A stretch of DNA of 14,468 nucleotides, taken from assembly GCA_030740135.1 (NCBI GenBank), contig JASLXW010000031.1:1-14468 (forward strand). Direction: 5' to 3'. This DNA comes from Nitrospinota bacterium (GTDB taxonomy: Bacteria > UBA8248 > JACPRG01). Positions within the stretch are counted from its first letter, which is position 1, and each line of letters starts with the position of its first letter. This document shows positions 1 to 6,619 of this stretch, in pieces. The notes below the pieces were generated by a model. The model saw only the letters and a list, made by a program, of their open reading frames with translations, made no database searches and was not told the DNA's origin. A program made the translations under genes and the position numbers.

Positions 1-89
1 TTTATCTCTTACTAACATTCACACACTCTATCTCATCAATCACCCACACACACATACGTTCATTCATTCCCACTCGGTGCCCCCCCCCC
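1..89. other. Low-complexity AT/CA-rich edge with a 10-base C run
   Basis: Bases 1-79 are poor in G on this strand and full of CA/CATT-type short repeats. They end in ten consecutive C at 80-89, after which the sequence abruptly becomes normal GC-rich coding DNA. The composition differs completely from the rest of the window. A low-quality read end or assembly edge is the simplest reading. A genuine microsatellite is possible but less likely. Confidence 0.5.
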
Positions 90-398
90 AGGACCCGGGC
101 CCCGGCGTCCTTGAGGATCCGGGCCGCGTCGTCCACCGCCGAACGGTCGGGAACGGCAAAGGCGACGTGATCGAGTCCCATCCGGCCGGTCATTTCCGGG
201 TCGGCGGGGTCGGCGTGATCCCTGGGGGTGGAGGGCCAGTACGTGATGGTCCGCTCCGCGCCTCATGTACGCCGCTCCGTCCTTTCCCCGCTCGGTCAGT
301 TCGATCTCCACGATGTTCAGGTAGAACCGGATCGAACGCTCGACGTCCTTCACCCGCAAGGCGTGATGGCTGATACCGGTCAATGGAATCATCCTCAT
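2..398 (-). pseudogene. VOC/glyoxalase-family protein, frameshifted, 3' end doubtful
   Basis: This is a metal-dependent vicinal-oxygen-chelate fold protein (glyoxalase, dioxygenase or epimerase-like); the substrate is unknown. The N-terminal part (from ATG at 398) reads ISHHALRVKDVERSIRFYL and then GADHHVLAL, the usual first beta-alpha module with its His ligand. The second module (TGRMGLDHVAFAVPDR) is in a different frame, starting near 230. Removing one base from the run of five G at about 224-228 joins the two parts into one reading frame of about 131 codons. The 5' start is supported by an AGGGAAAAGAGA stretch just upstream. The gene is divergent from the molybdenum hydroxylase operon. 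The last 25 or so codons, beyond the poly-C run at 80-89, do not look like a normal VOC C-terminus and may be artefact. The family call is firm; whether the gene is broken in the organism is not known. Confidence 0.7.
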
Positions 399-588
399 TC
401 TCTTTTCCCTACGGGGGGTCCTCGAATCCCGGCGGCATTCCAGACCTTTCCATGCAGTTGTTGGATGGGGGATATAGACTGAAAACCACTCCCCCGACAG
501 TGCCCATCAATATGACCCAAGTCATAGAAGACGGCCGTACCTGGAGCGACCCTAGAGGGACAATCGGGGAAAGTGCGGAACCGTTTTC

Positions 589-595
589 AGGGGGA
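589..595 (+). promoter_or_regulatory. Shine-Dalgarno site fixing the hcrB-like start
   Basis: AGGGGGA lies 6 bases before the ATG at 602. The frame stays open upstream to an ATG at 383, but that 73-residue extension is low-complexity, is not part of the family, and overlaps the 5' end of the divergent VOC gene. The site therefore decides for the ATG at 602. Confidence 0.7.
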
Positions 596-601
596 AAACA
601 G

Positions 602-1627
602 ATGGGGAGCCTTCCTTCGTTCCAATTTCACCGTCCCGAGACGCTGGAGGGGGCGTGCGAGATCCTGGAGGAGTACGCGGGCCGGGCGCGGGTGTTGGCG
701 GGCGGGACCGACCTCCTCGTCATGATGAAGCAACAGGTCGTTCAACCTTCCGTCGTCGTATTCATCAAGCACCTCCAATCCCTTCGGGGCGTGAGGAAAG
801 AAGAGGACGAGACCTGGCGCATCGGTCCGGGGATGACGCTTCACGAGGTGGAGACGGACCCGGGGGTCCGGCGGCGGTTCGCGCCTCTCGCGGAGGCGGC
901 GGGATGCGTGGCCTCGCTTCAGGTCCGTCACATGGCCACCCTGGGGGGGAACGTCTGCCTGGACACGAAGTGCTGGTATCTGAACCAGTCCTGGATGCTC
1001 CGGCGCGCCTGCCTTCCGTGCATCCGCGAGGGGGGCGAGAGTTGCACGGCGGTGCCCGGCGGACTCCGTTGCTACGCCCTTTTCTCGGCCGACACCGTCC
1101 CCGCCCTTTTGGCCCTCGGGGCTCAAATCAAGCTGACGGGCGCCCGCGGGTCGCGCCGGTTGTCGCTGGAGGACCTCTACACCGGGGACGGTCACCACCC
1201 CTATACCCTCAAGCCGGGAGAGATCCTGAGCGACATTTATCTTTCCCAACCCGAGGGCCCGTGGGGCGGGGTCTATCTGAAGCACGGCCATCCGACGGAC
1301 GTCGAGTTCGCCGTCGTGGGCGTCGCCGTGGTCCTTGGGCTCGACGAGGGACGCGAGGGCGTCCGCTGGGCGCGGGTCCGGATGGGGGCGCTGGAATCGC
1401 GGCCCCTGAATGGAGAGGAATGCGAATCGATCCTGAGAGAGGGACCGATCGAAGCCGACCGGATCCGCCGAGCCGCCCGGGCCGCCGCGCGGGAGATCCA
1501 TCCCGCCTTTGGTTACCGGGCGACGGTGGGATACAAGAAGCGGGTCACGGAGACCGTGGTGGAGCGCGCCATCCACACGGCCTTGGAGCGCGCCGGCGCA
1601 AAGGTGAACGGCCAAGCCGCCGGCTGA
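602..1627 (+). CDS. hcrB: Molybdenum hydroxylase FAD/4Fe-4S subunit, HcrB-like
   Basis: This is the FAD-binding subunit of a xanthine-oxidase-family enzyme. It most resembles the beta subunit of 4-hydroxybenzoyl-CoA reductase, which removes the para-hydroxyl of 4-hydroxybenzoyl-CoA to give benzoyl-CoA in the cytoplasm. It has 341 residues; the Thauera protein is about 324. The FAD loops are AGGTDLL (33-39) and MATLGGNVC (111-119). Between residues 119 and 157 there is an insert with Cys119, 124, 137, 140, 148 and 157. Cys124-140-148-157 are spaced 16-8-9, the spacing I recall for the extra 4Fe-4S cluster of HcrB (Cys122/138/146/155). Ordinary xanthine dehydrogenase FAD subunits lack this insert. 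It is the first gene of a three-gene operon, 62 bases before the 2Fe-2S subunit. The class is near certain; the exact substrate is inferred. Confidence 0.85.
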   Translation: MGSLPSFQFHRPETLEGACEILEEYAGRARVLAGGTDLLVMMKQQVVQPSVVVFIKHLQSLRGVRKEEDETWRIGPGMTLHEVETDPGVRRRFAPLAEAAGCVASLQVRHMATLGGNVCLDTKCWYLNQSWMLRRACLPCIREGGESCTAVPGGLRCYALFSADTVPALLALGAQIKLTGARGSRRLSLEDLYTGDGHHPYTLKPGEILSDIYLSQPEGPWGGVYLKHGHPTDVEFAVVGVAVVLGLDEGREGVRWARVRMGALESRPLNGEECESILREGPIEADRIRRAARAAAREIHPAFGYRATVGYKKRVTETVVERAIHTALERAGAKVNGQAAG

Positions 1628-1673
1628 AAGGTTCGTCCCCTCTTCCCCTTGGGGCAAGCCCTGAGCGAAGCCC

Positions 1674-1681
1674 GAGGAAGG
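1674..1681 (+). promoter_or_regulatory. Shine-Dalgarno site for a GTG start
   Basis: GAGGAAGG ends 8 bases before GTG at 1690. The frame has no ATG near the start of the ferredoxin-like domain, so this site supports GTG as the initiator of the 2Fe-2S subunit. Confidence 0.65.
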
Positions 1682-1689
1682 ACAATCCA

Positions 1690-2184
1690 GTGGAGCGTCA
1701 AACGGTTTCCCTGACGGTGAACGGCGAGGCGGAGACCCTCGAGGCCGAGCACCATCGAACCCTCCTGGAGGTCCTGCGGGAGGACCTGGAGCTGACCGGT
1801 GCGAAGGAGGGGTGCGACGAGGGCGCCTGTGGGGCCTGTACGGTCCTGGTGGACGGGGCGCCTCATTTGGCCTGCCTGACGCTGGCGGTGGTCATGGAGG
1901 GCCGGTCGGTGACGACCATCGAGGGCCTCGCCGAAGGCGGCGTTCTCTCCCCGGTTCAGGATGCCTTCGTCCGTCTGGGAGCCATCCAGTGCGGCTTCTG
2001 CACGCCCGGCGCCATCCTGTCCGCCGAAGGACTGTTGCGTACTGTCCCCGCCCCGACGGAGGAGGAGATCAAGCGGGCGCTTTCCGGAAACCTCTGCCGC
2101 TGTACGGGCTACGCCAAGATGGTCCAGGCCGTCATGGCCGCGGCCGAAATCCCGCGCCGGGGAGATTCGTCCAATGACGGTTGA
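1690..2184 (+). CDS. hcrC: Molybdenum hydroxylase 2Fe-2S subunit, HcrC-like
   Basis: This small electron-transfer subunit (164 residues, usual size) holds two 2Fe-2S clusters that link the molybdenum site to FAD. The plant-ferredoxin-type domain has Cys42, Cys47, Cys50 and Cys62 (GCDEGACGACTVLVDG, then ACL). The helical domain has Cys101 and Cys104 (QCGFCTPG) and Cys136 and Cys138 (NLCRCTGY). All eight ligands are present, so the subunit should be functional. The start is GTG, chosen from the Shine-Dalgarno site at 1674-1681 and from the VNGE strand that opens this domain family. Its last 11 bases overlap the start of the molybdopterin subunit, which indicates translational coupling. The sequence alone does not separate HcrC from other members of the family; the FAD-subunit neighbour does. 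Confidence 0.88.
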   Translation: MERQTVSLTVNGEAETLEAEHHRTLLEVLREDLELTGAKEGCDEGACGACTVLVDGAPHLACLTLAVVMEGRSVTTIEGLAEGGVLSPVQDAFVRLGAIQCGFCTPGAILSAEGLLRTVPAPTEEEIKRALSGNLCRCTGYAKMVQAVMAAAEIPRRGDSSNDG

Positions 2185-4480
2185 AAGAGCAGAGCGGAGC
2201 GTCGTCGGGAAGAGTTTTCCGCGCCTGGACGCCGTGGCCAAGGCGACGGGGTCCGCCGCGTACACGGCGGACTTGAAGCTGCCGCGGATGCTTCACGGAA
2301 AAATCCTTCGGAGCCCCTTGCCCCATGCGCGCATCCTGAACGTGGACCTGGAGGGCGCGCGAAGGCTTCCGGGGGTGAAGGCCGTCGTGTGCGGCCGCGA
2401 CACACTCGGAGTGAAGTACGGGATCCTTTCCACCCGGCCTCACACCCTGGATGAGGAGGGCTTGGCCGTCGAGAAGGTCCGGTACGTGGGGGACGAGGTC
2501 GCGGCCGTGGCGGCGGTGGACAAGGAGACCGCCCAGCGGGCCGTGGACCTGATCCGGGTGGACTACGAAGAGATCCCCGCCGTCTTCGACCCTTTCGAGG
2601 CCATGAAGGAAGGCGCCCCGAGGATCCACGACGTGGATCGAAACGTTGGGATGGAGGTGAACTGGGCCGTCGGCGACGTGGAGGCGGGGTTCGCCCAATC
2701 CGACCACGTCCGGGAGGACACCTTCACCACTCAGGCCCAGGCGCACGCCACCATCGAAACCCACGCCGCGTTGGCGTCCTACGAACCCTCCGGGAAGCTG
2801 ACCCTCTGGTCCACGACCCAGAGCCCCTACGTCCTGACCAAGAACCTGGCCCGGACGCTTGGCCTCCGGGAGGGCGACGTCCGCGTCATCAAGCCCCACC
2901 TGGGCGGGGGGTTCGGGGCCAAGCACCAGATGCTCTCCCTGGACTTCACGGCCGCGTTCCTCTCCATGCGCACGGGGCGCCCGGTCAAGATCGTCTACGG
3001 GCGGGACGAGGAGTTCTGCACCACGCTTCAGCGCCACCCCATGAACCTCACCCTCAAAACGGGGGTCAAGCGGGACGGCGCGCTGGTGGCCAAGGCGTGC
3101 GTCAACGTGGCGGACAGCGGCGCCTACAACAGCCACGGCGTGCTGATCATCGGCCGGGCCGGGGCCCAACTCAGTCTGGTCTATCGCGTCCCCAACTTCC
3201 GCTATCAGGGATACCTGGTCTATACGAACCAGCCCATGGGCGGGGCCTTTCGCGGGTTCGGAAACCTCCAGGCCCGGTTCGCGGACGAGAGCCAGATGGA
3301 CCTGCTTGCCGCGGACCTGGGGATTGACCCGGTGGAGATCCGCCTGCGCAACGCGCGGAAACCCGATGAGGTCACCCCCCACGGGTGGAAGGTCACGAGC
3401 TGCGGTCTCTCGGAGTGCATCCGGGAAGCCGCCGACCGGATCGGCTGGGAATATAAGAGGGGAAAGCTGCCCTTGGGCCGGGGCGTGGGCCTGGGCACGG
3501 GCGCCTACTACTCGGGCAGCCGGTACGTCCACGACACCTCCGGGGCGTACGTCCGCCTCCGGGAGGACGGCTCGATCTCGCTGATCACGGGGGCGCCCGA
3601 CATCGGCCAGGGCTCGGACACCGCCCTGGCGCAGATTGCCGCGGAGGAGATCGGGGTGCGCCTGGAAGACGTCCACGTCACGTCGGCCGATTCGGAGCTC
3701 GCCCCGGTGGACGAAGGCGCCTTCGCCAGTCGCGTGACCTTCGTGGCCGGCAACGCCGTGAAGCTGGCCGCGGCCGACGCCAGGCGCCAGCTTGTGGAAA
3801 AGGCGGCGGACCTATTGGAGGTCCATCCGGAAGACTTGCGGGTGCGCGACGGGGAGGTCCACGTCGCGGGAAACCCCGAGCTGGGAATGACCGTCGCGGA
3901 GGCCGTGACGGCCATCATGAAGGCGGACGGGGGGGGGAACATCCTGGGCCGGGGCAACTATGTCCCCGACGTGGAGAAGCTCCATCCCGAGACCGGCGCG
4001 GGGAACATCAGCGGGGCGTACAGCTTCGGCGCGCAGGCGGCCGAGGTCGAGGTGAATCCGAGGACGGGCCGGGTGAACGTCCTGCGGATGACCGCCGCCA
4101 TCGACTGTGGCCGGCCCCTCAATCCCATGGCCGTGGAGGGACAGATGGAGGGGTCCATCGCCATGGGGCTGGGGTGGGCCCTGTCGGAGGATTTCGTCCG
4201 GGTGGAGGGGAGGACGCTCAACGCCTCCTTCCTCGACTACCACATCCCCCGGGTGGAAAACGTGCCTCCCATGGACGTCATCATCGTCGAAACGGAAGAT
4301 CCCCTCGGTCCGTTCGGGGCGAAGGGGATGAGCGAGGGCTCGATGCTGCCCACCGCCCCGGCGGTCGTCAATGCCGTCGAGGACGCCATCGGCGTCCGGA
4401 TCACCGACCTGCCCGTCACCCCCGAGAAAATTCTCCGGGCCCTGGAGGCGCAACGGCGAAAACGCCGTTCCGGGTCTTGA
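2174..4480 (+). CDS. hcrA: Molybdenum hydroxylase molybdopterin-binding subunit, HcrA-like
   Basis: This large catalytic subunit binds the molybdopterin cytosine dinucleotide cofactor and the substrate. It has 768 residues; I recall 769 for Thauera HcrA. Visible motifs in order are KATGSAAYTADL (N-terminal hammerhead domain), GGGFGAK (244-250), GGAFRGFG (356-363), IDCGRPLNP (from 643), EGQMEGS (655-661), and GPFGAKGMSEGS with the conserved active-site Glu at about 721. The C-terminus (TDLPVTPEKIL) is the normal ending. It starts inside the end of the 2Fe-2S gene, so the three subunits form one translational unit. With a 4Fe-4S FAD subunit as partner, a hydroxybenzoyl-CoA reductase or close relative is the best call; nicotinate, aldehyde or other aromatic substrates remain possible. 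No maturation genes lie nearby. Confidence 0.85.
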   Translation: MTVERAERSVVGKSFPRLDAVAKATGSAAYTADLKLPRMLHGKILRSPLPHARILNVDLEGARRLPGVKAVVCGRDTLGVKYGILSTRPHTLDEEGLAVEKVRYVGDEVAAVAAVDKETAQRAVDLIRVDYEEIPAVFDPFEAMKEGAPRIHDVDRNVGMEVNWAVGDVEAGFAQSDHVREDTFTTQAQAHATIETHAALASYEPSGKLTLWSTTQSPYVLTKNLARTLGLREGDVRVIKPHLGGGFGAKHQMLSLDFTAAFLSMRTGRPVKIVYGRDEEFCTTLQRHPMNLTLKTGVKRDGALVAKACVNVADSGAYNSHGVLIIGRAGAQLSLVYRVPNFRYQGYLVYTNQPMGGAFRGFGNLQARFADESQMDLLAADLGIDPVEIRLRNARKPDEVTPHGWKVTSCGLSECIREAADRIGWEYKRGKLPLGRGVGLGTGAYYSGSRYVHDTSGAYVRLREDGSISLITGAPDIGQGSDTALAQIAAEEIGVRLEDVHVTSADSELAPVDEGAFASRVTFVAGNAVKLAAADARRQLVEKAADLLEVHPEDLRVRDGEVHVAGNPELGMTVAEAVTAIMKADGGGNILGRGNYVPDVEKLHPETGAGNISGAYSFGAQAAEVEVNPRTGRVNVLRMTAAIDCGRPLNPMAVEGQMEGSIAMGLGWALSEDFVRVEGRTLNASFLDYHIPRVENVPPMDVIIVETEDPLGPFGAKGMSEGSMLPTAPAVVNAVEDAIGVRITDLPVTPEKILRALEAQRRKRRSGS

Positions 4481-4584
4481 TGGAAGTCGTGGCCCTCTCC
4501 TTTGAGAGGAGGTCCCGCCGGGTGGCCCCCCCGATACCTGGATCCGCGGGTCGATGACCATCTTCGCGCCGAACGAAACCCAAG

Positions 4585-4601
4585 CAAACGCCCGGCGTTT
4601 G
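4585..4601. promoter_or_regulatory. Perfect 17-bp palindrome upstream of the ThDP gene
   Basis: CAAACGCC, one C, then GGCGTTTG form an 8-bp inverted repeat with a single central base. It lies in the 183-base gap between the molybdenum hydroxylase operon and the ThDP gene, 63 bases before the latter's ATG. The one-base spacer does not suit an RNA hairpin terminator, and no T-run follows. An operator for a dimeric repressor or activator is the likeliest role. The regulator is not in the window. Confidence 0.4.
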
Positions 4602-4650
4602 AGAATGGGGCCTGCTCCGGATCGTGGCGTGGGCCTGTTTTCCCTTCATC

Positions 4651-4657
4651 GGAGGAA
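4651..4657 (+). promoter_or_regulatory. Shine-Dalgarno site fixing the ThDP gene start
   Basis: GGAGGAA lies 6 bases before the ATG at 4664, an almost ideal site. The frame is open back to 4502, but the upstream residues are not part of the ThDP fold, so 4664 is the start. Confidence 0.75.
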
Positions 4658-4663
4658 TCGGCC

Positions 4664-6436
4664 ATGGTCCGGATGCGCACCTCGACCGCCATCGCAAAAT
4701 TCCTGGAGCGTGCGGGAACGGAGTACTTCTTCGGCTACGTCGGCCACGGCAACTGGGCCCTTCTGGACGCCTTGGCCTCCGAGACCCGGATCAAGGGCAT
4801 CCGGACCCGATGCGAGGACCACGCCGTCCACATGGCCGATTGCTTCTATCGCATGCGGCGGGGGGGACCTCCCCCGGTGGTGTGCACCACGGGGGGGCCG
4901 GGCGCGACCAACATCGTGGGGCCGCTGGCGGAGGCCTTTTATGAGGATTCGGCCATGGTTGTCCTGGTCGGGGCCGGCCCTTCCCAGTGGTTCGACCGGG
5001 GCGGAATCCAGGAGAGTTACCGCTACGGGCCGGAGGAGTGGATTCAGATGGTCAAGCCCATCTCGAAGAAGGCCCTCATGGTCAATCGTCCGGACACCAC
5101 ACTCGAGATGGTTGTCAGGGCTTACAAGACGGCCTGCACGGGGCGACCCGGACCCGTGGTCGTCCAGGTGCCCTTCGACATCCAGAATACCGAGACCGAG
5201 GTGCGGGAAATCCCGGACCCTCGGGATTGGGCCCTTTTCCATCCCCCCGGACCGGATGGGGACGGGGTGAGGCGGGCGGCGGACCTGATTGCGGCGAGCG
5301 AGAGGCCCTTTGTGCTGGTGAGCACGGGGCTTTTGAACGCGGGGGCCTGGGCGGAGCTCCTCGAGTTCTCCGAAGGCTTTCATCTCCCGGTGGGGACCAC
5401 CTTTGCGGGCAAGGGCGCCTTCCCCGAGGATCATCCCCTCTACGTGGGGATTCCGGGGCGATTCGGCGATGAGCACGGGGTCAGGACGGCCGAAGGCTGC
5501 GACCTGCTGATCTCCATCGGAAACCGCTTCACCGACCTCACCACCGCCGGCTGGACCGTATACGACATCCCCGAAACGACAAAGCTCATTCAGATTGACA
5601 TCGACCCCGAGGAGATCGCCCGGGTTTATCCCACGGAGGTCGCCATTGTCTCTGACCCTCGCTTGGCCCTGAGGGCCCTCATCGACGAGCTGAAGGGGAG
5701 GGGCTTACAGAATGCGGCCGAAAGTCCCTGGCTGCGCCAAATCAACGACTGGCGCGCCGAATGGCGCGAGAAGGTCAAGGACATGCGGGAGTCCGATATC
5801 TCGCCGCTGCACTACGCAAGGCTCTACCATGAGGCGGGCGAGGTCATCCGGGAAGTGGACCCCGAGACTTCCATCCTCATCGACACGGGCGCTAGCCTCT
5901 GCTTCGCCCCCTCCTTCCTGAAGGCCCCATCCCAGTTCATCAGCACGAACAACGACCATTTCATCCGCATGGGCTGGAGCGTACCGGGGCTCATCGGGGC
6001 GCAGCTCGCCAATCCTTCACACCCGGCCGTGGCCTTTGTGGGCGACGGCTCTTTCATGATGACGGGGACCGCCGTGGCGACCGCGGTGGAATACGACATC
6101 CCGGCCGTCTGGGTCGTCCTCAACAACCGCTCCGTCCAGTTCGAGAGAAGGATGAAGAAGTTCTACGGGAAGGAGGTCTTCTGTGACTACCGGATCGAGC
6201 GGACCGGGGAGCTCTGGAACCCGGATTTCCTGAAGATGGGCGAGGCCCTGGGCGCTGAGGTCATGAAGCTGGAAAGGCCCGAAGAGATCAAGCCGACCCT
6301 CAGAAAGGCCCTTGAGGCCGGAAGGCCCGTTGTGGTGGATACGGAGATAGACATCAACATCGAGCCCTATAACCCCACGGCGTTCGCGTATGCGGCCGAC
6401 TTCCATGAAAGGGGTCTCGAGAAACCTCCCTTTTAG
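4664..6436 (+). CDS. ThDP-dependent enzyme, acetolactate synthase/benzoylformate decarboxylase fold
   Basis: This cytoplasmic thiamine diphosphate enzyme makes or breaks a C-C bond next to a carbonyl. It has 590 residues and the full three-domain layout. The N-terminal PYR domain carries the catalytic Glu51 (RCEDHAVHMAD) and the TTGGPGATN loop (75-83). A central Rossmann-like domain covers about 200-345 (IQIDIDPEEI at 309-318). The C-terminal PP domain carries the metal/diphosphate motif GDG (460-462) ending in NN (487-488). The loop that is usually PGG in acetolactate synthases is VGHGN (26-30), which puts His28 near the cofactor. I recall an active-site His28 and a length of about 590 in cyclohexane-1,2-dione hydrolase, but I cannot confirm relationship. 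Other options are an acetolactate synthase-like or phenylglyoxylate-type decarboxylase. It follows the Hcr-like operon and converges on the ETF operon. Confidence 0.8.
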   Translation: MVRMRTSTAIAKFLERAGTEYFFGYVGHGNWALLDALASETRIKGIRTRCEDHAVHMADCFYRMRRGGPPPVVCTTGGPGATNIVGPLAEAFYEDSAMVVLVGAGPSQWFDRGGIQESYRYGPEEWIQMVKPISKKALMVNRPDTTLEMVVRAYKTACTGRPGPVVVQVPFDIQNTETEVREIPDPRDWALFHPPGPDGDGVRRAADLIAASERPFVLVSTGLLNAGAWAELLEFSEGFHLPVGTTFAGKGAFPEDHPLYVGIPGRFGDEHGVRTAEGCDLLISIGNRFTDLTTAGWTVYDIPETTKLIQIDIDPEEIARVYPTEVAIVSDPRLALRALIDELKGRGLQNAAESPWLRQINDWRAEWREKVKDMRESDISPLHYARLYHEAGEVIREVDPETSILIDTGASLCFAPSFLKAPSQFISTNNDHFIRMGWSVPGLIGAQLANPSHPAVAFVGDGSFMMTGTAVATAVEYDIPAVWVVLNNRSVQFERRMKKFYGKEVFCDYRIERTGELWNPDFLKMGEALGAEVMKLERPEEIKPTLRKALEAGRPVVVDTEIDINIEPYNPTAFAYAADFHERGLEKPPF

Positions 6437-6619
6437 CGCAGCGTCCCGAGATTTCTTCGTACGACCGTTTGAGAGCCTCCGTGCTACACCGCTTTCGCGA
6501 ATGGGTGGACCCGCTATTGGAGTTCGACCCTCCATCCTCTCGACGAGTAATTGGTGAGAAATGCGGGTTCGCCCCCGCCGGAGAATGAGCCGGACCCTGC
6601 GCCCTTCAAATCGAGACGC

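Noticed and set aside
383..601. 73-residue N-terminal extension of the FAD subunit
   Set aside because: It is low-complexity, not found in the family as I know it, and overlaps the divergent VOC start. A strong Shine-Dalgarno site favours ATG at 602.
587..1657. 356-residue minus-strand frame
   Set aside because: It lies antisense to the FAD subunit, is rich in Arg, Pro and Gly, and has no recognisable motif; long antisense frames are normal in GC-rich DNA.
2132..3676. 514-residue minus-strand frame
   Set aside because: It lies antisense to the molybdopterin subunit, which has all its motifs; the antisense product has no family features.
4664..6436. Calling the ThDP gene ilvB or cyclohexane-1,2-dione hydrolase outright
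   Set aside because: The His28 loop argues against a plain acetolactate synthase, but the match to the hydrolase rests on memory of few residues and not all of them are present.
6563..6578. Hairpin GCGGG-ttcgcc-CCCGC between convergent genes
   Set aside because: The stem is only 5 bp and no T-run follows on either strand, so it is not supported as a terminator.
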